8,264 nt of DNA from JAJRRA01 sp048636595 (lineage in GTDB: Bacteria; Pseudomonadota; Gammaproteobacteria; Xanthomonadales; SZUA-36). Of the stretch, positions 1-7,343 are shown piece by piece. Both the position numbers and the translations under genes were made by a program. Location of the stretch: NCBI GenBank assembly GCA_048636595.1, contig JAIVWI010000138.1:1-8264 (forward strand), written 5' to 3'. The notes beneath the pieces are model-generated. The model was not told the DNA's origin. It did no database searches and saw nothing but the letters and a program-made list of their open reading frames with translations. Every line of letters starts with the position of its first letter. Positions within the stretch are counted from its first letter, which is position 1.

Positions 1-232
1 CATGGGCCCGGACCTCGCCTTCGATGGCCTCCGCCAGTGCCTTTACTGCCGTGGTCTTGGCAAGACCCGGCATGCCCTCGACCAGCAGATGACCTTCGCT
101 TAGCAGGCAGATGAGCATGCTGTCGACAAGGTCAAGTTGCCCGACAACCCGGGAAGCAAGGTGGGTGCGGACGCTGTCCAGTGATGAGGGGCCGATACGG
201 CGCTTGTTTTTCTGGCTGCTGGCTTTAAACAA
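1..232 (-). CDS. MoxR-family AAA+ ATPase, N-terminal part (runs off the left edge)
   Basis: The reverse-strand frame gives the first 77 residues of a MoxR-type ATPase. The Walker A motif GMPGLAKTT lies at about residues 53-61, preceded by the family-typical stretch GHLLVEGMPGLAKT and by VVGQ at 29-32. MoxR ATPases act as chaperone-like AAA+ proteins, often encoded with DUF58 and VWA-domain (Bat) proteins; those partners would lie outside the window. The start is TTG at 230-232, chosen because an in-frame TGA lies a short way upstream, no ATG is available in between, and AGGAG sits 8 bases before it. Walker B and the sensor motifs are outside the window, so the exact MoxR subfamily cannot be assigned. 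An FNR-type palindrome about 190 bp upstream suggests oxygen-responsive control. Confidence 0.88.
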   Translation of the reverse strand, partial: MFKASSQKNKRRIGPSSLDSVRTHLASRVVGQLDLVDSMLICLLSEGHLLVEGMPGLAKTTAVKALAEAIEGEVRAH

Positions 233-240
233 TGAACGTT

Positions 241-245
241 CTCCT
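241..245 (-). promoter_or_regulatory. Ribosome binding site that decides the TTG start of moxR
   Basis: AGGAG on the minus strand, 8 bases before TTG at 230-232. It is the only good Shine-Dalgarno sequence in the short open stretch between the upstream in-frame stop and the Walker A region. Confidence 0.6.
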
Positions 246-395
246 GAATGACTCGGGAATCACTGGCATCTGCATCCACAGTTCCCGGATACCTGATGTG
301 TCGTCCTTTTGCTGCGCATAACAAGAACGTCTGACCGGGGTAGCAGGATCAGGTGGCGATCATCCGTTATTATTATTTACCCATAGTGACAGTTA

Positions 396-401
396 ACTAT
401 G
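396..401 (-). promoter_or_regulatory. Possible -10 element of the moxR promoter
   Basis: CATAGT on the minus strand matches TATAAT at 4 of 6 positions. Its centre is 32 bp from the centre of the FNR-type palindrome at 424-437. A transcript starting near 389 would put the palindrome at about -41.5, the standard class II FNR/CRP activator position. This would leave a 5' leader of roughly 155 nt before moxR. The placement is an inference from spacing. Confidence 0.4.
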
Positions 402-423
402 TCTGATTTCAATAGATAAATTG

Positions 424-437
424 TTGATCTGCATCAA
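424..437. promoter_or_regulatory. FNR/Anr-type binding site
   Basis: TTGAT-CTGC-ATCAA is a perfect match to the FNR consensus TTGAT-N4-ATCAA. It lies in the gap between the uvrB stop and the moxR start. Both flanking genes are on the minus strand, so the only gene it can plausibly control here is moxR. A CRP-family paralogue (Anr, Dnr) could bind the same sequence. Confidence 0.65.
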
Positions 438-483
438 TTAGTGTTGCCACAATCCGGCATTTCATGCCACCGTCGCCCCCGGA

Positions 484-2496
<2,013 letters not shown>

Positions 2497-2519
2497 AGGC
2501 TATGATCGAACCACTGGTT

Positions 2520-2548
2520 TTGAGTATGATTGCAGTTGCTTTCATGAT
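2520..2548 (+). promoter_or_regulatory. Possible sigma-70 promoter for the aminotransferase gene
   Basis: TTGAGT (2520-2525) and CATGAT (2543-2548) are separated by 17 bp, and each matches its consensus at 4 of 6 positions. Transcription would begin near 2555, just before the Shine-Dalgarno AGGA at 2559-2562. It lies in the 75-bp divergent region shared with uvrB. Moderate matches only. Confidence 0.35.
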
Positions 2549-2571
2549 TTTCGAATTACAGGATTACCGTC

Positions 2572-3762
2572 TTGAATAAATTAACACTCGCGAACCGGGT
2601 ACAACGCGTCAAACCTTCACCGACCCTGGCCGTCACGGCACGTGTTGCCGAACTGCGCGCAGCCGGCAAGGATATCATCGGCCTCGGTGCCGGTGAGCCG
2701 GATTTCGACACCCCGGACCACATCAAGGCGGCCGCCATCAAGGCCATCCAGGACGGCTTCACCCGCTATACCGCCGTTGACGGCATGCCCAGCCTGAAAC
2801 AGGCCATTATAGCGAAGTTCAAACAGGACAACGGGCTGGACTACACGCCCGAGCAGATACTGGTCTCCTGTGGCGGCAAACAGAGTTTCTACAACCTGGC
2901 GCAGGCACTGCTGAACCCGGGGGACGAGGTCATTATCCCGGCCCCCTACTGGGTGTCCTACCCGGACATGGTGCGGCTTGCCGAGGGCGAGCCGGTGATC
3001 ATCCGCGCCGGCGTTGAGACCAACTTCAAGATCACCCCGGAACAGCTGGAAGCGGCGATCACCCCGAAAACCCGTATTTTTGTCATCAACAGCCCGTCCA
3101 ACCCGACCGGCGTGGCCTACTCGAAGGCAGAACTTGCGGCACTCGGTGAGGTCCTGAAGCACTGCCCGCAGGTCCTGATTGCCACCGATGACATGTACGA
3201 GCACATCCTCTGGAGCAAGGAGCCGTTCAGCAACATCCTCAATGCCTGCCCGGATCTCTATGAACGCACCATCGTGCTCAATGGTGTCTCCAAGGTCTAC
3301 GCCATGACCGGCTGGCGCATCGGCTATGCCGGCGGCCCGGCCGACCTGATCAAGGCCATGAAGAAGGTGCAGTCACAAAGCACCTCCAACCCCGCTTCGA
3401 TTTCACAGGTCGCCGCACAGGAAGCGCTGGAGGGCGACCAGTCCTGCATACAACCCATGATCAAGGCCTTCAAGGAACGCCACGATTACGTGGTAAGCGC
3501 GCTCAATAAAATAGATGGCGTGACCTGCCTGCCGGCAGACGGCACCTTTTACGTCTTTCCCCATGTGCAGAAAGTCATCGACCGGCTCGAGGGTGTGAAC
3601 GATGACATCGAGCTCGCAGAATATTTACTGGATGAAGCCGGCGTCGCGCTGGTACCCGGCTCTGCCTTCGGCGCACCCGGTTATGTACGCATCTCCTTTG
3701 CCACCAGCATGGAAGTCCTGAACGACGCCCTCACCCGCCTGGCCAATGCACTGACACCCTGA
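2572..3762 (+). CDS. aspC: PLP-dependent aspartate-type aminotransferase (class I)
   Basis: This cytoplasmic fold-type I aminotransferase (396 residues) most likely interconverts aspartate plus 2-oxoglutarate with oxaloacetate plus glutamate. Members of this subgroup can also use aromatic amino acids or prephenate, so substrate range is not settled. Seen in the sequence: GLGAGEPDFDTP at 37-48, APYW at 124-127, SNPTG at 176-180 with the cofactor-contacting Asn, D206 in TDDMYE for the pyridine nitrogen, the Schiff-base lysine K241 in NGVSKVYAMTGWRIGY, and substrate-carboxylate arginine R373 in YVRISFA. The start is TTG at 2572-2574, with AGGA ending 9 bases before it; the protein then begins MNKLTLANRVQRVKPSPT, as expected for the family. 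The gene is divergent from uvrB, a pairing also found in Pseudomonas. It is complete, with no anomalies. Confidence 0.93.
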   Translation: MNKLTLANRVQRVKPSPTLAVTARVAELRAAGKDIIGLGAGEPDFDTPDHIKAAAIKAIQDGFTRYTAVDGMPSLKQAIIAKFKQDNGLDYTPEQILVSCGGKQSFYNLAQALLNPGDEVIIPAPYWVSYPDMVRLAEGEPVIIRAGVETNFKITPEQLEAAITPKTRIFVINSPSNPTGVAYSKAELAALGEVLKHCPQVLIATDDMYEHILWSKEPFSNILNACPDLYERTIVLNGVSKVYAMTGWRIGYAGGPADLIKAMKKVQSQSTSNPASISQVAAQEALEGDQSCIQPMIKAFKERHDYVVSALNKIDGVTCLPADGTFYVFPHVQKVIDRLEGVNDDIELAEYLLDEAGVALVPGSAFGAPGYVRISFATSMEVLNDALTRLANALTP

Positions 3763-3794
3763 CCCGGGCCTGTCCTACACCACGCACGGTTATC

Positions 3795-3817
3795 GCCCGC
3801 TGTCCACAACAGCAGGC
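3795..3817 (+). terminator. Imperfect hairpin after the aminotransferase gene
   Basis: GCCCGCTGT and ACAGCAGGC pair over nine positions with one mismatch, around a 5-nt CCACA loop. It lies 32 bp after the stop codon. No T-tract follows, so if it ends or protects the transcript it is not a standard intrinsic terminator. Confidence 0.3.
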
Positions 3818-3835
3818 ACACCCCATCATGTCCCT

Positions 3836-3892
3836 TGTAGGAGCGGAATTCATTCCGCGAACAATTCTCGCGCATTAAAATACGCTCCTACA
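3836..3892. repeat. REP-like element, long palindromic copy
   Basis: TGTAGGAGCG (3836-3845) is matched by its exact complement CGCTCCTACA (3883-3892). Inside are two further hairpins: GCGGAAT-TC-ATTCCGC (3843-3858) and CGCGA...TCGCG (3856-3872). The GTAGGAGCG head is characteristic of REP elements in Pseudomonas and other gammaproteobacteria, which are mobilised by RAYT-type TnpA_REP transposases. The outer arms in opposite orientation resemble two REP units facing each other. Confidence 0.75.
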
Positions 3893-3897
3893 CACCC

Positions 3898-3920
3898 TGT
3901 AGGAGCGCCTCGCAGGCGCG
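3898..3920. repeat. REP-like element, single copy
   Basis: It begins with the same TGTAGGAGCG head (3898-3907), followed by a perfect 6-bp stem GCGCCT-CGC-AGGCGC (3905-3919). It lies 5 bp after the first element and in the same orientation as that element's left arm. Together they fill much of the gap between the aminotransferase and fimT. Confidence 0.7.
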
Positions 3921-3972
3921 ATTAATTTCAAACGCATCACCACAAACCCAAACATCCACCACGGACGGCAGG

Positions 3973-4521
3973 ATGAAATCAAATTACAAACCACCACCCG
4001 GCTTCACCCTACCCGAATTACTGGTCACCATGACCGTGGTCACAACCCTCGCCACAGGCGGCACAAGCACCATGACCTGGCTCATCCAGGAAAACCGCAT
4101 GGTCGCCGAGATCAACCGCTTCGTGACCGTACTGCAGCTGGCCCGTAACGAGTCAGTCAAACGAGCAAGCAGAATCGTGCTCTGCCCAAGCGCAGATGGC
4201 GAAAATTGCGGCACAAGCCGCGAATGGAACAGCGGCTGGATACTGTTCCAGAGCAACGACCGGGAACGCGATGCGGATGAACCACTGATCCAGCGCGGCT
4301 CTCCCCTGCAGACCGGCATCAAGCTGCACGCCAGCAACCACCGCAAGCGGATAATCTACCAGCAGGATGGCAGCAGCGGCGGCAGCAACAGCTCATTCAC
4401 CTTCTGCGACAGTCACGGCAAGGCAAAACCCAGGGTCATCTGCCTGTCCAATACCGGCCGGCCACGGCTCAGCCAGACACGCTGTAATGGCAAACCGATT
4501 GACTGCTCTACTTATATATAG
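3973..4521 (+). CDS. fimT: FimT/GspH-type type IV pseudopilin
   Basis: This 182-residue minor pilin-like protein has a class III (prepilin) signal. The leader ends at G10, followed by FTLPELLVTM: F11 would be N-methylated by PilD, and E15 is the conserved +5 glutamate. The following helix (about 11-36) would sit in the inner membrane before assembly. The GspH/FimT-like globular domain follows, with LARNESVKRASRIVLCPS at 56-73 and WNSGWILF at 85-92. Six cysteines (71, 79, 145, 157, 171, 178) could form three local disulfides. GRPR at 162-165 fits the GRxR motif reported in the C-terminal tail of Legionella FimT as a DNA-binding element for natural transformation. No other pilin genes are adjacent, so it is an orphan. 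The start is ATG at 3973, with a weak Shine-Dalgarno (GGACGGCAGG). GspH of a type II secretion system is the alternative. Confidence 0.85.
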   Translation: MKSNYKPPPGFTLPELLVTMTVVTTLATGGTSTMTWLIQENRMVAEINRFVTVLQLARNESVKRASRIVLCPSADGENCGTSREWNSGWILFQSNDRERDADEPLIQRGSPLQTGIKLHASNHRKRIIYQQDGSSGGSNSSFTFCDSHGKAKPRVICLSNTGRPRLSQTRCNGKPIDCSTYI

Positions 4522-4669
4522 TTATACGTCTCTGAGGATATAGATGAGTCCTACAATTTTCAGAGAAAGTGGATATAGATTTTTTTTCTCTCGGGAAGAG
4601 TCTCGTCCACATGTACATGTCTATGGTCCTGATGGAGAAGCAAAATTCTGGTTGGGACCTGAGCTCGAG

Positions 4670-4673
4670 CTAG
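4670..4673. repeat. CTAG, left copy of the possible target-site duplication
   Basis: CTAG directly precedes the left inverted repeat and is repeated right after the right end (6234-6237). Because CTAG is its own reverse complement, this could also be an extension of the inverted repeats. It abuts a 10-bp palindrome, AGCTCGAGCT, at 4662-4671. Confidence 0.55.
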
Positions 4674-4688
4674 GAGTCTGTCGGACTT
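4674..4688 (+). repeat. Left terminal inverted repeat of the IS
   Basis: GAGTCTGTCGGACTT; 14 of 15 bases match the reverse complement of the right end. Confidence 0.85.
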
Positions 4689-4746
4689 TCCATTTATAAC
4701 CCGGTAGAATAACGGTACCCCGAAAGACCACCTAAAGGGAAGCAAG

Positions 4747-6105
4747 ATGGCTGTTGAGTTTATCCCCGTCGACCGAGACACCCCGTATATTTTTCCACCG
4801 AGCGTGCAGGATTATTTGCCGGACGACCATCTGGCACGCTTTGTAGTGGACATCGTGGATCAACTGGACCTGAATCACCTTTCAGCCGCGTATTCGGGTC
4901 GAGGTTCCAAGCCTTTCCATCCAGCCATGTTAGTGGCGCTGTTGTTTTACGGCTATAGCACCGGTGTTTTTTCCAGTCGCAAGCTGGAGAAAGCCACCTA
5001 TGACTCCATCGCATTCCGGTATATCTGCGCCAACACGAACCCGGACCATGACACGATCGCCAGTTTCAGAAAGCGATTTTTGAAGGAGCTGGAGGCCTTG
5101 TTTGTCGAGATCCTGGTGGTAGGCGAAGCAATGGGGCTGGTGAAGCTTGGCACCATCAGCCTGGATGGCACCAAGATCAAGGCCAATGCCAGCAAGCACA
5201 AAGCGCTGAGCTGGGAATACGCGAACCGGTTAGAGGCGCAGCTCAAACAAGAAGTCGAGGAACTGATGCGGCTTGCCGAAGAGGCCGATCAGTATTCGCG
5301 ACCGGAGGAGATGGATATTCCTGAAGAGCTCAAACGCCGCGAAGAACGACTGGCAGCAATTGCTCGCGCCAAAGAGGAAATTGAGAAACGTGCGCAGGAA
5401 CGTTTTGAACGTGAACAGGCGGAGTTCGAAGCCAAGCAGGCAAAACGTGAGGCGCACGAAAAAGAGACGGGCAAAAAGCCGCGGGGCAAAGCACCGACAC
5501 CCCCGATGCCTGGCCCGCAGGCAAAAGACCAGGTCAACCTGACGGACGAGGAATCCCGTATTATGCCGACCGCCAGCGGTGGATTTGAACAGGCCTACAA
5601 CGCGCAAGCCGGTGTTGATGTCGAGACACATCTCATCGTTGAACAGCATGTCACCCAGCACACCAATGACAAACAGGAAATCGAGCCGGCATTAGAGGCG
5701 ATCGCAAAGCTACCGAAGGAACTTGGCGAAGCCGAAAGCCTTCTGGCCGATACGGGTTACTTCAGCGAGGCCAATGTCGAGAAGTGTACGAAAGCAAACA
5801 TCGTTCCCTTCATCCCGGAAAAGCGGGAGAAACACAATCTCCCTTTAACGGAACGTTTCAGAGAGGATCCCGAACCTCCTCAGAATGCCACTGCGGTGCA
5901 GGCCATGAAACATCGGTTGCAGACCCGGGAAGGAAAAGCGGTTTATGCCACACGCAAAGCCACAGTGGAAACTGTCTTTGGCATCATTAAACAGGTGCAA
6001 GGGTTCAGGCAATTTCTGCTGCGAGGGTTAGACTCTGTTCAAAGTGAATGGAGTCTGGTCTGTATTGGATGGAATTTGAAACGAATGCATGCCCTGAGGG
6101 GATGA
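4747..6105 (+). CDS. IS1182-family DDE transposase
   Basis: This 452-residue transposase catalyses cut-and-join reactions at the IS ends. The N-terminal DUF772-type domain (about 20-115) has the recognisable DHLARFVVDIVDQLDL and FHPAMLVALLFYGYSTGVFSS (the latter at 57-77). The catalytic triad is read as D140 in ISLDGTKIKANAS, D335 in LLADTGYFSEAN, and E408 in ATRKATVETVFGIIK. Between the first two acidic residues is a long, highly charged, Glu/Lys/Arg-rich stretch (about 157-245) likely to form a coiled coil, then a Pro-rich linker. The start is ATG at 4747, with AAAGGGA ending 6 bases upstream. No frameshift or internal stop is seen and the C-terminus (WSLVCIGWNLKRMHAL) looks normal, so the element may still be active. 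Confidence 0.93.
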   Translation: MAVEFIPVDRDTPYIFPPSVQDYLPDDHLARFVVDIVDQLDLNHLSAAYSGRGSKPFHPAMLVALLFYGYSTGVFSSRKLEKATYDSIAFRYICANTNPDHDTIASFRKRFLKELEALFVEILVVGEAMGLVKLGTISLDGTKIKANASKHKALSWEYANRLEAQLKQEVEELMRLAEEADQYSRPEEMDIPEELKRREERLAAIARAKEEIEKRAQERFEREQAEFEAKQAKREAHEKETGKKPRGKAPTPPMPGPQAKDQVNLTDEESRIMPTASGGFEQAYNAQAGVDVETHLIVEQHVTQHTNDKQEIEPALEAIAKLPKELGEAESLLADTGYFSEANVEKCTKANIVPFIPEKREKHNLPLTERFREDPEPPQNATAVQAMKHRLQTREGKAVYATRKATVETVFGIIKQVQGFRQFLLRGLDSVQSEWSLVCIGWNLKRMHALRG

Positions 6106-6218
6106 AAAGTGGGCAGGGACGCTCTTGCCGTTCGAAATAAAGTGCAAATCATCTTCATGGTCAAGAAAAAGTGCATGTTTTTTTACTGGAGGCCCTTGGC
6201 GGCTCGCATTTCAATGCC

Positions 6219-6233
6219 AAGTCCGACAGGCTC
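6219..6233 (-). repeat. Right terminal inverted repeat of the IS
   Basis: Read on the minus strand it is GAGCCTGTCGGACTT, differing from the left end only at the fourth base. Confidence 0.85.
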
Positions 6234-6237
6234 CTAG
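6234..6237. repeat. CTAG, right copy of the possible target-site duplication
   Basis: CTAG immediately follows the right end. Joining the two flanks at this tetramer does not restore a longer DUF4160 frame: it reads two more codons (Gly, Leu) and stops at TAA. Confidence 0.55.
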
Positions 6238-6305
6238 GGCTGTAAAAACCTATGCGCGCCATTCAGCGGCTGCAATATGGTAGTGTTACTGCATGGATAC
6301 GGCAT

Positions 6306-6309
6306 GGAG
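6306..6309 (+). promoter_or_regulatory. Ribosome binding site favouring the TTG start at 6316
   Basis: GGAG with 6 bases to TTG. The upstream ATG candidates at 6277 and 6304 have poorer spacing or weaker sites. Confidence 0.45.
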
Positions 6310-6315
6310 CCAGCC

Positions 6316-6861
6316 TTGAAAAACGCGCATAAAAAATTCAAATTGCCCGCTACACTCCTGTTCCTGATGACCGCAGGTGCATTACATGACAGTTTAACAA
6401 ATACTGCCCGGGCCGTCGTTTTCACTATCAGCGATGGCACCATACCGGAACTCTCCATACGGGTCGGCAAGAAAGGACAAAAGGTCGACCGAGTCGATTT
6501 CAAGGTCAAGGCCAAGGATGTCGGTAGCGGTAAACCCATCAAGGCAAAAAAGAAAATAAAATTTGTCCTGTACCTGCGTGCCACGGCAGAAAATCCTCTC
6601 ACCGGGTTTCTTACTGTAGACTCTGCAACACCACTTATTAATGGCAGCGGCAATACCATGCCAACATCGGAAATCAGCTGGACCGCAAAGGACGGGGACA
6701 TCCCGTCCGGCAGTTATCTCGGTACTACGAATCAGCCATTGGCCTCGTTTGTAAGTTCTGTGCGGGTGCAAGACCAACACACATTCCAGTATAAGAACAC
6801 AAATGTATTCGATGCCGGCACCTATAACGGCCAGGTAACCTACACATGGGCTGCGCCCTGA
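6316..6861 (+). CDS. Exported beta-rich protein, possible pilus major subunit
   Basis: No known family was recognised with certainty. The 181 residues begin with a signal peptide: basic MKNAHKKFKL, a hydrophobic core around LPATLLFLMTAGA, and a likely cleavage after ARA (residue 33). The mature part (about 148 residues) alternates short beta-like strands, has no cysteine and is rich in Lys, Thr and Ser. Its end, DAGTYNGQVTYTW, resembles the last strand of many chaperone-usher pilins (AGTY-x-G/D-x-V pattern). The start is TTG at 6316, with GGAG ending 6 bases upstream, and it gives a canonical signal peptide; an ATG at 6304 or 6277 would add an unlikely N-terminal extension. The stop overlaps the next gene by 16 bp. 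A structural role in a surface fibre is inferred from the fold pattern and the chaperone-like gene two places downstream. It lies just right of the IS. Confidence 0.7.
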   Translation: MKNAHKKFKLPATLLFLMTAGALHDSLTNTARAVVFTISDGTIPELSIRVGKKGQKVDRVDFKVKAKDVGSGKPIKAKKKIKFVLYLRATAENPLTGFLTVDSATPLINGSGNTMPTSEISWTAKDGDIPSGSYLGTTNQPLASFVSSVRVQDQHTFQYKNTNVFDAGTYNGQVTYTWAAP

Positions 6862-7343
6862 TTCGCGGCACCCTGCTGTTACTCTGTAGCCTGCTGTCCG
6901 CCGCTATCCCGGCAGATCGGCTCGACGACTCTCTCTCGCCTCTGCAGCAGATCAATCTTCAGCTTGACTGGAAAACCAGTTCGATCGATCTGGACAAACT
7001 GGACCAGAAAGAGATCCATCGCGTCATTGCGCACGCCAGGAATGTGGATACCCGCCTGGATACCTCAAAATACCTGGGCATGGAAGTACGTATCTACCTG
7101 TCACTACCGATACTGATTCGCGGCCTGAGCCATCCACAGGGTATGAATTTTTCATGGACCACCAACGGACTGTTCCTTGATGGGCAACTAACACCGGGGA
7201 ACCGGCAGTTGATTTTCGAAGGCACAATCACAAGCCCCGTAATGATCGACAACTTTAATTTCACTTTCGAACTTGATGCGCGTTATCTGACCCAAACACT
7301 GCGCCTGGAACCGGTATATGATCTCGAAATTGTTACTCCATAG
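6846..7343 (+). CDS. Exported protein of unknown family, possible second pilus subunit
   Basis: No family is recognised. The 165 residues start with a signal peptide (RGTLLLLCSLLSAAIPA, cleavage probably near 20-23). The cysteine at 14 is not in a lipobox, because the residue before it is Leu. The mature protein has no cysteine. A polar, helical-looking N-terminal part (about 24-75) is followed by a beta-strand-rich region with hydrophobic alternation (MEVRIYLSLPILI at 79-91, RQLIFEGTITSP at 120-131, FNFTFELDA at 137-145) and a C-terminal strand LEPVYDLEIV. The ATG lies inside the end of the preceding gene (16-bp overlap) and its own end overlaps the next start by 26 bp, so the three are very likely translated from one message. 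The context suggests a minor or tip subunit, or a second substrate of the chaperone-like protein. Confidence 0.65.
   Translation: MGCALIRGTLLLLCSLLSAAIPADRLDDSLSPLQQINLQLDWKTSSIDLDKLDQKEIHRVIAHARNVDTRLDTSKYLGMEVRIYLSLPILIRGLSHPQGMNFSWTTNGLFLDGQLTPGNRQLIFEGTITSPVMIDNFNFTFELDARYLTQTLRLEPVYDLEIVTP

Larger units (their letters stand above)
233..483. other. Gene-free stretch between uvrB and moxR
   Basis: This 251-bp gap is visibly more AT-rich in its middle (about 361-440) than the flanking genes. It holds the FNR-type palindrome, the candidate -10 element and the moxR ribosome binding site. Just past the uvrB stop, GGCAT-TTC-ATGCC (456-468) can form a 5-bp hairpin, but no T-tract follows on the minus strand, so it is not a convincing terminator. 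No reading frame here looks like a protein. Confidence 0.6.
4544..4699 (+). pseudogene. DUF4160 protein, truncated by the insertion sequence
   Basis: An ATG at 4544, with GAGG 6 bases upstream, opens a frame whose first 43 residues clearly match DUF4160: SPTIFRESGYRFFFFS, then RPHVHVYG and EAKFWLGPELEL, corresponding to the family's PPHIHV and AKFWL signatures. At codon 44 the frame enters the inverted repeat of the insertion sequence, reads eight foreign residues (GVCRTFHL) and stops at TAA 4697-4699. The second half of the domain is missing and is not found beyond the IS. Intact DUF4160 proteins are about 80-90 residues and are usually followed by a DUF2442 gene, a pairing often discussed as toxin-antitoxin-like; no DUF2442 is visible here. 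The fragment is AT-richer than the surrounding genes, with AGA and TTT codons, which suggests acquired DNA. It is probably non-functional. Confidence 0.85.
4674..6233 (+). mobile_element. IS1182-like insertion sequence, apparently complete
   Basis: The element is about 1,560 bp, bounded by 15-bp terminal inverted repeats that differ at one position and flanked by CTAG on both sides. It carries one full-length transposase gene. Family assignment rests on the transposase; the ends and length fit. It has landed in a DUF4160 gene and now separates fimT from the exported-protein operon. If CTAG belongs to the inverted repeat rather than being a target duplication, the ends are 4670 and 6237. Confidence 0.85.

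Noticed and set aside
100..324. Minus-strand open frame overlapping the moxR start
   Set aside because: It is in a different frame from the clear MoxR Walker A sequence, and its translation has no recognisable features.
2511..2534. CTGG...GCAG near-palindrome upstream of uvrB as a LexA box
   Set aside because: The half-sites are too far apart and do not match CTGT-N8-ACAG.
2617..3204. Minus-strand open frame opposite the aminotransferase gene
   Set aside because: It is a shadow of the coding strand, with low-complexity content and no domain signature.
5230..5661. Minus-strand open frame opposite the transposase
   Set aside because: Its Phe/Leu/Arg-rich sequence is the complement of the charged coiled-coil region of the transposase.
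6106..6218. Possible terminator or outward promoter in the IS non-coding tail
   Set aside because: The T-run at 6178-6184 is not preceded by a stable hairpin, and TTGCCG-N16-AATCAT matches promoter consensus only weakly.
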